Positions 9,445 through 18,830 of a stretch of 64,000 bases of DNA are shown piece by piece. This DNA comes from Pelobates cultripes. Taxonomy: Eukaryota; Chordata; Amphibia; Anura; Pelobatidae. The notes beneath the pieces were generated by a model. It saw only the letters and a list, made by a program, of their open reading frames with translations, was not told where the DNA came from and made no database searches. Where the stretch lies: the NCBI GenBank assembly GCA_933207985.1, contig OW240912.1, forward strand, positions 364,545,308 to 364,609,307, written 5' to 3'. The first letter of the stretch is position 1. Each line of letters begins with the position of its first letter. The translations under genes were made by a program, and so were the position numbers.

Positions 9445-11025
9445 TCAGGAAGTGTCTGATTTGCTTCTCTTGCTGGCCTGAACAGGAGTAGATGGCGAGA
9501 GTCTATGAGGCGAAACCCGACGTCCATTCATAGTATTGATGAGTTCCATTCCTTCTTCAGGCAAAGTGACTATAAAATTCCGACCATCCATGCGGAAAAG
9601 GACTTTAACCGGGAATCCCCATCTATATCTTATCCCTCTTCTTCTTAGCTCCGCAGTGAAAAGTTGAAATTCCCTGCGTCGCTTCATTGTTTGAGCAGAA
9701 AAGTCTTGAAAGACCTTCATGCTGCTGTAATCTCCTGTGAGACCTGACGTGCGTACTGCACCTAGAAATTCTTCTTTAATGTGATAGTAGTGGAATCTCA
9801 CTATCACGTCTTTGGGTGCAGCTGGAGGAGCATTGCCGGGTTTGGGCAATCTGTGGATGCGATCCAGTAATAAATCCGTATTTTTTGCGTTTGGAAGAGC
9901 TGACTTCACCATTGTCTGGAAATAGCTTTGTAATTCCTGGGAGTCGATATTATCAGGGATCCCCCTGATCCTTAGGTTATTACGCCTACTTCTATCTTCA
10001 GCGTCGGCAAGCTTTTCTGCTTGTTGGTGCACTTGCTTTTGGAGCTCTTTTACGGTTTCAACCAAATCCAGATGAGATTGCTCTTGAGAATGCAATTTAT
10101 TCTCTATTATTTCTGTACGCTGATTAATGCCCTCCATGGCTCCATATAATGTGTCAAAGTCATTTTTAAAGTCATTTTTCAAATCAACTCTCAAATCTTT
10201 AATAAGTTGAATTATCATGCCAGCTGACGGTGGCAGGTCTGCTGCCAATTCAAGTGGCATATTAGGATTATAGGTCGCAGCTTTAAATGTGGTAGTAGCC
10301 ATATTGGAGGTGGCAGCGGCCATCTTGGAAGTGGAAAATACAGTATCTGGACTGTCAGCCATCTTTGTTGTGGCAACATAACGTGTTCTCTGTGGTAGTG
10401 CAGAGAAGGCACTTTTTTGGAGCACTTCAGCCCCTATTTCCATAGGATTTTCATCTGGGCTTACTGTAGCCCTTGCTGCCCCTTTAAATATTTTGGGTCG
10501 GACAGCAGAGGCCCCCCCCGCCGGGACCGACAGCCTGGAGGCTGAGGATCCCGACGGGGAGCGTGACCTCGCACTGCCCTCCCCTTTACTTGCAACCCGG
10601 TCGCTTTTGTAAGTGAGCGACCGGGCTGCTCTGGAGTGGGACCGCGAGCGGCTTGCTGGGAGGTCCTTGCCGCTTGCGGGAGACACAGCACTGTGCTCCG
10701 AGCATGCCGAGTGCTCGGAGCACTCTGAGCCGCACACAGGAGTGCCGGCTAGTGCGGTCGCGGTCCCGCCGCCCTCAGGAAGCTGTGGACGGGTCGCGGC
10801 CGCACAAGCATAAGTTTTGGGGAGGGAGACCGGGCGGGAGACCGGGAGGGAGGTAGGGAGGGATTTCCCTGACGCCACCAACGAAAGTTTAAGCGGCGAA
10901 ACAAGCCGCGAGCCGGATCTGGAAGCAGGGGAGCGAGCCTGGGAACCCTTACTCACCCCAGCCGCTCCTGCTTCCATTTTCTTCGTCCCAGGAACGGATT
11001 TTTCTGTTTTCTTTTGCTTCTGCAT
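9445..11025 (-). CDS. LINE ORF1: RNA-binding chaperone-type protein
   Basis: The protein (526 residues from the ATG at 11025; the open frame extends further upstream without an ATG) coats LINE RNA to form the RNP. The N-terminal half is low-complexity and Ser/Arg-rich, with repeated SEHSA-type and KMA-type motifs. Residues of about 275-345 form a heptad-like coiled coil (LHSQEQSHLDLVETVKELQK). An RRM follows, starting RRNNLRIRGIPDN, with DRIHRLPKP and DVIVRFHYYHIKEE near its end. The basic C-terminal domain of the transposase-22 family comes last (MKRRREFQLFTAELRRRGI). This order is the L1-type ORF1 architecture. The frame is intact. The stop is followed by the long spacer before ORF2. Confidence 0.92.
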   Translation of the reverse strand: MQKQKKTEKSVPGTKKMEAGAAGVSKGSQARSPASRSGSRLVSPLKLSLVASGKSLPTSLPVSRPVSLPKTYACAAATRPQLPEGGGTATALAGTPVCGSECSEHSACSEHSAVSPASGKDLPASRSRSHSRAARSLTYKSDRVASKGEGSARSRSPSGSSASRLSVPAGGASAVRPKIFKGAARATVSPDENPMEIGAEVLQKSAFSALPQRTRYVATTKMADSPDTVFSTSKMAAATSNMATTTFKAATYNPNMPLELAADLPPSAGMIIQLIKDLRVDLKNDFKNDFDTLYGAMEGINQRTEIIENKLHSQEQSHLDLVETVKELQKQVHQQAEKLADAEDRSRRNNLRIRGIPDNIDSQELQSYFQTMVKSALPNAKNTDLLLDRIHRLPKPGNAPPAAPKDVIVRFHYYHIKEEFLGAVRTSGLTGDYSSMKVFQDFSAQTMKRRREFQLFTAELRRRGIRYRWGFPVKVLFRMDGRNFIVTLPEEGMELINTMNGRRVSPHRLSPSTPVQASKRSKSDTS

Positions 11026-11170
11026 GATCAGTGCTAAGTTGACTTTTTGTATTTTCAATTAAAATTGGTACATTCAGATTAGAATTGTCACTTTAGGAAC
11101 AAAATTGTCCCCCTTGTCCAGGAGCCTCTCTATAACGTGGCCATCTAAGATGGTGGCCAAGACACGCCCC
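11026..11170 (-). promoter_or_regulatory. LINE 5' UTR / presumed internal promoter
   Basis: Minus-strand sequence from the target duplication to the ORF1 ATG. It begins GGGGCGTGTCTTGGCCACC. The CCATCTTAGATGGCC segment is palindromic and contains the CCAT core bound by YY1 in other L1 promoters (known for human L1; inferred here). It is short for an L1 5' UTR. Confidence 0.5.
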
Positions 11171-11186
11171 AGATATTCATCCTTCT
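11171..11186. repeat. Target-site duplication, 5' side of the LINE
   Basis: Identical to 4610-4625. It marks the exact 5' end of the element, showing no 5' truncation beyond this point. Confidence 0.92.
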
Positions 11187-11331
11187 GTGTTCAACCTCTG
11201 CTCGGGAATCTGTCAATACCATGTTTTTTCCAGAACGCTCTTGCACTTCCTCATATTGGTCCTATATCCACTTACTAAATCTCGAAATCACACATTAAGT
11301 TACAAGCTTCTCTGCAGTTCGTACTTGAGTT

Positions 11332-11684
11332 AACCAAATAAAACATTTTTTTACTTGCACGCCATCCCAAATCCCTATGCATATTTAAATAACTGGAGGG
11401 TTTTTAGTATCACTTCAATGACCATTCAAGTGTAAGCTCACCTGCCAAGTCAAGGCAAAACCATTTAGGTGAGTCCTACACGCAATTCACTTTGATGCTT
11501 TCAGCTAAAAGGTAAAACCTCTAATGAGACAGAGAGGGGGTATTTTTTCTAAATTCCTTGACGTGGCAGGTGAGCTCACACTTGAACGGCCACTGGGGAG
11601 ATATTTAACTATATCCATTATTTAAATGTGCGTAAGGATTTGGGATAGTGCGCAAGTAACTATTTTCTTTGGTTTTTATTTTAT
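11332..11684. mobile_element. Fold-back (hairpin) element
   Basis: A long inverted repeat of about 350 bp. The left arm contains ACTTGCACGCCATCCCAAAT, ATATTTAAATAAC and CAAGTGTAAGCTCACCTGCC. The right arm carries their reverse complements (GGCAGGTGAGCTCACACTTG, TTATTTAAATGTG, ATTTGGGATAGTGCGCAAGT). The loop is about 70-80 bp, around 11460-11535. There is no coding content. A MITE or snap-back DNA element is the likely nature. Confidence 0.75.
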
Positions 11685-11807
11685 GTATTGGGGCTGATGG
11701 GTACTATAGTCATTGCTGCCAGCCAGGATAATGAGAGTTTGAGCGCATGGCTTAATGTTGTATGCTTATATTTACATTTGGATATGCTTCCTCCGTTATA
11801 GCTTATT

Positions 11808-12227
11808 TTAACCCCTTAAGGACCGAGGACGGTTCAGGACCGTCATCGGCATTTTTGGCTTGCCGACCGATGACGGTCCTGAACCGTCCTAACGGTCTGG
11901 GGGTACTTGCCTGATCGCCGTCGTTCCCCCGGCGGCGATCAGCGTGGCTCCGGTTGTGGGGAGACTGCCTGCAGCCCAGACAGTCTCCCCACACTGATTT
12001 AGGACCCCTGTGGCCATGTGATCGCTTAACAGAGCGATCACATGGTCACAATAGGTGTCCATAGTGCTGCCTGCAGGGGGGCTGCCTGTGCTGACAGGCA
12101 GTCTCCCTGCATGTGTAAAATCAAAAAATAAATTAAAGTTAGTGTTAATAAAAAAAATAAAAATAATTATATATGTGTATATATGATATATAGACATATA
12201 TTGTACCTATATAATATATGTCTATAT

Positions 12228-12291
<64 letters not shown>

Positions 12292-13977
12292 GTCATACTA
12301 AGTGTATTTTTATATTAATATGTACTTATATTAATATAAAAACACACTTATAATTAAATTACACACGTATATATATATAATATATATAATAACTATATAT
12401 ATTGTATATATATATATTATAAAATATAAATAATAAGTAATTTAAATTAAATAATTTCTTTTTTAAATAATAAAAAATTAAAAAAAAATTATATAGCTAT
12501 ATGAAATTTTATTCTAACTGTATTTTAAAATTAATATATATATATTTATATCAAAATACACTTAGAATGAATTTGTTTATATATCTATGTATATAAAAAT
12601 AAATAAAAATAATAAGAAATATACATACGTCCATATACAAAATTACATAAATTATATAAATATACACGTAGACTTCAAATATATAAATATGCATATATAT
12701 TTAAATTCTACGTGCGTATTTATGTAATATTTTACATAATTAAGTAATTTTATTGATTGCAATTTGAGGGACCTGCCTGCCAACCCAGGCCGAAAGTCCA
12801 GAGAATTTAATTTGCTAGCACTATATTTTACCCTGTAACTTTCTATGACAACCTAAAACCTGTACATGGGGGGTACTGTTTTACTCGGGAGACTTCGCTG
12901 AACACAAATATTAGTGATTCAAAACAGTAAAACATATCACAGCGATGATATTGTCAGGAAAGAAGTTACTTTTTTTGCATTTTTCACACACAAACAGCAG
13001 TTTTGCGGTTGATATAGTGGCGTCGTTTTCCAGTTTTAAACACTAATATTTGTGTTCAGCGATGTCTCAGTGGAAACGGTACCCATGGCGCAGGTTTTTT
13101 ATAGTATTTTTGAAAGTTACAAGGTCAAATATATGGGTCAAATATTTTTACATTGAAAATGGTCAGGTTGGTTACGTTGCCTTTGAGAGCGTATGGTAGC
13201 CCAGGAATGAGAATTACCCCCATGATGGCATACCATTTGCAAAAAAAGACAACCCAAGGTATTGCAAATGGGGTATGTCCAGTCTTTTTTAGTAACCACT
13301 TGGTCACAAACACTGGCCAAAATTAGCGTTCAATTTAGTTTTTTTACTTTTTCACACACAAACAAATATGAATGCTTACTTTGGCCAGTGTTTTCGACTA
13401 AGTGGCTACTAAAAAAGACTGGACATACCCCATATTGAATACCCTGGGTTGTCTACTTTAAAAAAAATATGTACATGTGGGGTGTTATTCAGAGATTTAT
13501 GACAGATAATAGTGTTACAATATCACTATTGATAAATTTTAAAAATGTATGTTTTGAAACCGCAATATCCTACTTGTACCTATAGCCCTATAACATGCAA
13601 AAAAAAGCAAAAAAGCACGTAAACACTAGGTATTTTTAAACTCAGGATAAAATTTTGAATCTATTTAGCAGTTTTTTTCATTCGCTTTTGTAGATGAGTA
13701 AAAGATTTTTCAAGTAAAAGTCAAAAAACATGTATTTTTTTCAATTTTTCATCATATTTTTTTATTTTTTTAAAATTAAAATACATGAGATTATATAAAT
13801 AATGGTATGTAAAGAAAGCTCCTTTTGTCCTGAAAAAAACAATATATAATTTTGTATGGGAACAGTAAATGAGAAAGCGGAAAATTACAGCCAAACACAA
13901 ACACCACAAAAGTGTAAAAATATGCCTGGTCGCAAATGTACAACATCGCAAAAACAGTCCAGTCCTTAAGGGGTTAA
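11808..13977 (+). mobile_element. TTAA-flanked palindromic DNA element, copy 1
   Basis: Terminal inverted repeats CCCCTTAAGGAC and GTCCTTAAGGGG are flanked by TTAA on both sides (11808-11811 and 13974-13977), so the target duplication is TTAA, as in piggyBac or Kolobok elements. Subterminal palindromes are strong: GGACGGTTCAGGACCGTCAT near 11827 is answered by ATGACGGTCCTGAACCGTCC near 11870. AGAGCGATCACATGG and the CCAGTCTTTTTTAGT..ACTAAAAAAGACTGG pair (13272-13425) recur in copy 2. No transposase frame is present, so it is non-autonomous. Confidence 0.8.
12228..12288. repeat. (AT)n microsatellite
   Basis: An uninterrupted TA dinucleotide run inside the TTAA-flanked element. It is flanked by further short AT palindromes from 12160 to 12720. 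Confidence 0.95.
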
Positions 13978-14845
13978 AAAGTAAAATATGGTCAATTTTG
14001 CACAGAAGTCTACATTATGTTTTGAGTTTTCTTTTAAAGGGTGCGCCTTTTCTATGCTTGTTTTTCCTTAAATATAGCTTTCCAGGGGAAAGGTCAAAAA
14101 AAAAAAAAAATCTCCTGTAAATCTGTAAGTGCATACTTTTTTTGCACATCAGTGAGAACTGCAGGAGGCCTATAACATGACAGTGATATAAGTACCCCCA
14201 ATGCTATATACAGGATATATTGCACGGTGTAAGGGAATCTCTGCTAGACTGTATAATTTCTCTTAGAAAAACAATGCCTGCAGTTAAATTCAAATAAGCT
14301 CACATGGTGTGTGGCAATTTGGTTTCCAATCAAGATAATTCTTAAACTCATAACAAGCAGGCATGGCATACTTTAAGAAAATAAACAGCCGAGTAACACC
14401 CAAAAGACGTCAGAAAAACTGGATCGAGTTGAGGAACCTCCCGCAGGATTGAAAGCACATAGTTACCTTACTGTATGTGTGTGGTAGGATACCCTCCAAT
14501 GCGTCATCTTATTAGCAAAAACACATTCCAGTCACCAGCTCATGAACATCTATTACATTCACTACCCTGCCCAGATGATGTGCAACAAACATGTTGATTT
14601 AGAACAAGCATAAAAGGTAATAAACACAAAACTTAGATTGAAAACTATATTTCAAGAAAATAAATAAAACCATTATCATAGAACAGTGATGGCTACTGGC
14701 ATTTCATACATCTCTGAACTATAAGTCTGGGTGCTACAGCTACCCATTATTGCCATAAGGTATTGCATTCTCTGGCTATTTAAAGTACAAAGGACCCATG
14801 ATAACACTAGTCTGGAGCCAAATAGTTTTAACAATCACTGAATGT
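13978..14845. other. No gene seen
   Basis: AT-rich DNA with one A-run at 14097-14111. No coding, RNA or repeat signature recognised. Confidence 0.5.
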
Positions 14846-15180
14846 TTAAAGAGACACTTTCGTCACCAGTACAACTACAGTTTAATGTAATGTAGTTGTT
14901 CTGGTGAGTATAGCATATCCCTGCAGGCTTTTTGCTGTAAACACTGCATTTTCAGAGAAAAGGTAGTGTTTACATTGCTGCCTAGGGAGACCTCCAGTGG
15001 CCGTCACACAGAGACTAGAGCTGCTTCCTGTGTCACACTTCATGGAGATACTGAACATTCAATGCATCTTTATAAGGAGATGCTCACTGGCCAGCGTGGC
15101 GTTCGGCTCCACCCTCCGTTCCGCCTCCTTGGCTGAGATCATAAGAATGGTCTTAGCCAATCCAATGGCTCTTGTTTTTT
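14846..15180 (+). mobile_element. Hairpin MITE, family B, right end missing
   Basis: Starts TTAAAGAGACACTTTCG, then the hairpin ACAACTACAGTTTAATG..TGTAGTTGTTCTGGTGA, CCCTGCAGGCTTTTTGCTGT, and GAGATCATAAGAATGG..CCAATCCAATGGC. The right terminus is not found. Confidence 0.7.
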
Positions 15181-15747
15181 AGCATTTTAAAAAGCAAATT
15201 GAAGCTCTTCACATACCCAAGGTTCAGCCTCTCAACCACGGACTTAACATTCACACAAAGTCTGGATGATCTGGGCAGCAGCAGCAGAGGTGGCTATATG
15301 GACAGCTCACTCGGGGCATCCTGTCCATGTTCTTAAGACCCAGAGGGCACTTTGCACTGCGCAGCCATCTGTAATGATGAACTCACACTGTGCTTGCTGA
15401 AGACAAGCCCTTAATGTACCCCGTAGCTGGATACCAGGTGAAAAAAAAAAATTTGTCAGTGTAGACTCTACCATGCACGTTTGTTTAATACAGCTCCTAG
15501 AAGTTTAGCTCACTTAGTGTTGTCAGTGGCTGAGCTATATATGTACAGCTAGCTTTTTTACTCCCTTTATTTTGCATGAAGTTGGAGCAGCTAAACAATC
15601 AGCTTATGGCGCAGAATTTATTTTGGCAAAAACTAAAGATTTTTTTTAAAAAAAATTTTTTAAAAGCAGCACAGTAAAAACCTACCAAATTCAGTATGGT
15701 CAATTTGTAGCTTATCTGCTAGCACAACACAATGTGTAGATGAAATA
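15181..15747. other. No gene seen
   Basis: Unique-looking sequence with no supported feature, between two MITEs. Confidence 0.45.
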
Positions 15748-16236
15748 TTAAAGGACCACTCTAGGCACCCAGACCACTTCAGCTTAATGAAGTGGTCTGG
15801 GTGCCAGGTCCTTCTAGGGTTAACCCATTTTTTAATAAACATAGCAGTTTCAGAGAAACTGCTATGTTTATTAATGGTTAAGCCTTCCCCTATTCCCTCT
15901 AGTGGCTGTCTCATTGACAGCCACTAGAGGCGCTTGCGTGCTTCTCACTGTGATTTTCACAGTGAGCACGCAAGCGTCCATAGGAAAGCATTGTAAATGC
16001 TTTCCTATGAGACCGGCTGAATGGCGCGCAGCTCTTGCCGCGCGTGCGCATTCAGCCGAGCGGGAGGCGGAGAGGAGGAGGAGAGCTCTCCGCCCAGCGC
16101 TGGAAAAAGGTAAGTTTTTACCCCTTTCCCCTTCCAGAGCCGGGCGGGAGGGGGTCCCTGAGGGTGGGGGCACCCTCAGGGCACTATAGTGCCAGGAAAA
16201 CGAGTATGTTTTCCTGGCACTATAGTGGTCCTTTAA
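15748..16236 (+). mobile_element. Complete hairpin MITE, family A
   Basis: Bounded by TTAAAGGACCACTCTAGG and CTATAGTGGTCCTTTAA, so the inverted termini include the TTAA. Near each end there is a second stem: CAGACCACTTCAGC..TGAAGTGGTCTGG on the left, and CACTATAGTGCCAGGAAAAC..GTTTTCCTGGCACTATAGTG on the right. It also has internal stems at 15836-15875 and 15990-16010 and a GC-rich middle. 489 bp, non-coding. Confidence 0.88.
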
Positions 16237-16604
16237 CTAATACCCCTAACGCGTACATTATCACGGCGCTCAGCTCTCAGTTTGAGAGTCTCTGTCAAGG
16301 ATCCCTCTCTTTGAGCACTGGATACCTGGAGTGATTATAGTGGTTACAGCTGTCTAACCCAAACACTAGCTGAGACTTAGTGACGGTTGAATACAAACTT
16401 GTTTATTGAGAAGAAAGCACAATTTTACACACATGACCCCAATAGGGGGCCCATGGCTTGAACAATGTAAATGCCACCCTAGCACCTCTGAGACTGTGAG
16501 ACAACTAGATCAGTAACCGCTAAGCTAATTATACCCTAGACATCATGGCGACATTACAATATACTCCCAGATATACAAAATGACAGAAAGAAGACTTACA
16601 TGCC

Positions 16605-17079
16605 TTAAAGGGACACTGTAGGCACCCAGACCACCTCAGTTAATTGAGGTGGTCTGGGTGCAATGTCCCTTTTGCACTTAGTGCTGCAATGTTAAACATT
16701 GCAGCTCTAAGTCTACCCACAGTGGCTAGAGGGATTCCTGAATCGAAACAGATTTTTGGTCTGGTATCGGACACTGGACGTCCTCACGTTCTGCAAGAGG
16801 ACATCCAGCGTCAGATTTTTTTTCCCATAGGAAAGCATTGATTTAATGCCTTCCTATGGGGAGGTCTAATGCGCATGAGGCGTTTGCCTCGCATGTGCAT
16901 TAATGCCTGCTCATCACAAGCTGTCAGAGGGGGGTGGAGCTAGGACCCAGTGCCAAGGGACATTGGCACTGGGAAAATTAGTAAACCTTTTATTCACCAG
17001 GGAGGGGGGACGCAAGGGATGGGGAGCTATGGTGCCAGGAACACAGCTTTGTATTCCTGGCACTATAGTATCCCTTTAA
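16605..17079 (+). mobile_element. Complete hairpin MITE, family A
   Basis: TTAAAGGGACACTGTAGGC at the left and CACTATAGTATCCCTTTAA at the right. The left hairpin is CAGACCACCTCAGTTAATTG..AGGTGGTCTGGGTG. Internal stems include GAGGACATCCAGCGTC opposite GACGTCCTC. 475 bp; only about 370 bp from the previous family A copy and in the same orientation. Confidence 0.87.
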
Positions 17080-17634
17080 ATCCACGGATATCTCTTTCCT
17101 TCCCCTTAAGTGAGAAACTGGGGTGAATGTCTCTGCATAGTGGCAATGTCTCTGCATAGTGGCAGAATTGCAGTTCCGTCACATACATTTTAACTGAATT
17201 CTCTCCAAGTTGTCAAAAATTACCTTTCCTTAATTTGCAGCAAAATTCTGAAAATAATTCCAATATTTTTCTCTTTTGGATATAGCTATCCAATAAGCCT
17301 TGGTTCACATAAGTACTGTACTTTACAGGTTTCTAATATGTGCATGTTTGTTTGCAATGAGCGTATTCTTTGAAATTTATCTCAAGGTTGTATAACAGTT
17401 GCATGGACTATTTGACTACATTTTCCAGTATGTACAATCCCACCTGATAAGAGAGCACAATAAATCCCTAGAGTAAAGTCACTGAGTTTACAGGAGGAAT
17501 TGCCATAGTCTTTGCTAGAGTATTGACTCAAAATCTTAAAAAGAAATTCTATATTAAAAAATACATAGAACACAATCAATAGATCAGAAAATGTTTGTTT
17601 ATTTTTTTTTTTATGTATTTAGTTATATTTCCAG
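17080..17634. other. No gene seen
   Basis: No supported feature. A short duplication (GTCTCTGCATAGTGGCA, twice at about 17130-17165) is visible. Confidence 0.45.
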
Positions 17635-17805
17635 AACTATTTCTGTAGCTCTAAAAACGTAACTTTCCTTAGCTGCAGAAGTGGCCTCTGCAGACACTGA
17701 AGATTCACCCCCTTTTTGCACAGCACGTACTACCTTTTTATAGAGAGGTAGTGAGGACAAATCTCTAGTCCAAAACTTCTCTTAGAGATGGGTGGTTTTC
17801 TGGAG
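17635..17805 (+). repeat. Unclassified dispersed repeat, copy 1
   Basis: Shares an ordered run of blocks with 46205-46372: AGCTCTAAAAA, TTAGCTGCAGAA, TGAGGACAAATCTC, AGTC, AGAGATG and GGTTTTCTG. It has no terminal repeats or coding signature that I can assign. Confidence 0.55.
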
Positions 17806-18098
17806 ATTTAGGGATTTTAATATAATCATTGTTTATGGCTGTATGATTTCAATTGCTCAAGTATGCATTTTCGAACTTCCATTAAAATTGTGACTTGATT
17901 CATTAAGAATTTTAATCCCCGATTGCGTATCATGCTCAGCTAACCACTGGATGAGGTTGATTGGAGGTATATATTTTACATAAGCTGTTGCCTTATTATC
18001 CCAATGCATCAACTGTATATTTTCAATCGAAACAGCCTCACCAGCCATAATATTAAGAAGCATGGGATAGCATGGGCAGGCAACTTCCTGCACTCAAT

Positions 18099-18478
18099 TT
18101 AAAGGACTGTAGGCACCATACCTGCCTAATCTCATTGAGGTAGCTATAGTTTCGGGGGTCCCGTGTTGCCACCCTTCCACTCAGTGTCAAGGCATTTGTA
18201 TGAAAACCCCTGTTTTGCTCAAACCAACGAGGAAGCATTAGTCTGAGCAGCAATTGGGGGCTGCGATTGGCTTCGAGTATCAGCTGACTGTTTTCATCCT
18301 ATCAAAGTGCCCATTTGGTGTTATGAATCAGCATTGCAAGAAGGAAGAGTATAATATCTCTGCCCAAGTCACATTTCCAGTGGGGGTGGAGCTATGGCTA
18401 GCCAGGGACAGTACCAGGGGACTCCAGGAACTATAAACAATTCAATTAGATTAAGTGGTTATTGTGCTCAAAGTGCCC
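18099..18478 (+). mobile_element. Degenerate hairpin MITE, family D
   Basis: Begins TTAAAGGACTGTAGGCACCAT and shows the layout of the other TTAAAGG MITEs (terminal hairpin, GTGGGGGTGGAGCTATGG towards the right). The right terminus is eroded, so the boundary is approximate. Confidence 0.5.
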
Positions 18479-18540
18479 AACAGTGTGGCGTGTGTTTTTT
18501 TCCCCTGAACACTGGACCTAGGAAGAGAAGAGGTCAAAAC

Positions 18541-18830
18541 CAAAACTGACTTTTCACAGATTGTATTTGGGCCATGATCCCTTTTCTGTAAACCTTTGGA
18601 AGGACTCTCCTCTACCAACAATAAGTTATTTAATGCTTGTTGCTAGAAGAGCATTAGCTCAGGAATGGCTGCATGATACTGTCCCCTCAACTGAAGTGGT
18701 TTTGCCTAAACTAAAAGCTAACCATCTGATGGACAAATAAACAGCTCCGTTCTGAATTACCAAGACATTATTTTGAAAGGTTTGGCAGCCTTGAAAGGAA
18801 AGCCTGGGTATGTTTCCTATTGCATGGAGT
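18541..18830 (+). pseudogene. L1/Tx1-group ORF2 C-terminal relic
   Basis: One plus-strand frame reads through about 66 codons with the signature of the ORF2 C-terminus: PFSVNLWKDSPLP, then LMLVARRALAQEWL, PSTEVVLPKLKANHLMDK, followed after a small shift by LRSELPRHYFERF. Compare the intact LINE's ILIAATSCLPRHW region. It lacks the RT domain and carries breaks, so it is the 3' remnant of a 5'-truncated copy of a different LINE subfamily. An A-rich stretch near 19030 may be its tail. Confidence 0.6.

Larger units (their letters stand above)
4610..11186 (-). mobile_element. Full-length L1/Tx1-group LINE with target-site duplication
   Basis: A 6.5-kb non-LTR retrotransposon on the minus strand. 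It has a short 5' UTR (11170 down to 11026), an RNA-binding ORF1, an 819-nt spacer, an endonuclease-RT ORF2, and a 193-nt 3' UTR. The insert is bounded by identical copies of AGATATTCATCCTTCT at 4610-4625 and 11171-11186 (17 bp if the shared preceding C is counted). An exact duplication and two long open frames point to a recent insertion. The 3' end is not a long poly(A): an internal run of about 12 A is followed by AATAAA and a terminal TTTGAAA. The architecture fits the L1 or Tx1 clades; I cannot separate the two without a tree. Confidence 0.93.

Noticed and set aside
10461..10856. Several open frames antisense or shifted to ORF1
   Set aside because: They are shadows of the GC-rich ORF1 N-terminus.
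9445..11058. Starting ORF1 at the beginning of the open frame (11058)
   Set aside because: The codon there is TTG; the first ATG is at 11025, so that start was used.
12160..12720. AT palindromes as a replication origin
   Set aside because: They lie inside a transposable element and look like microsatellite expansion; no other origin evidence.
15902..16334. Arg/Ala-rich overlapping frames on both strands
   Set aside because: They lie in the GC-rich middle of a non-coding MITE and appear on both strands because of its palindromes.
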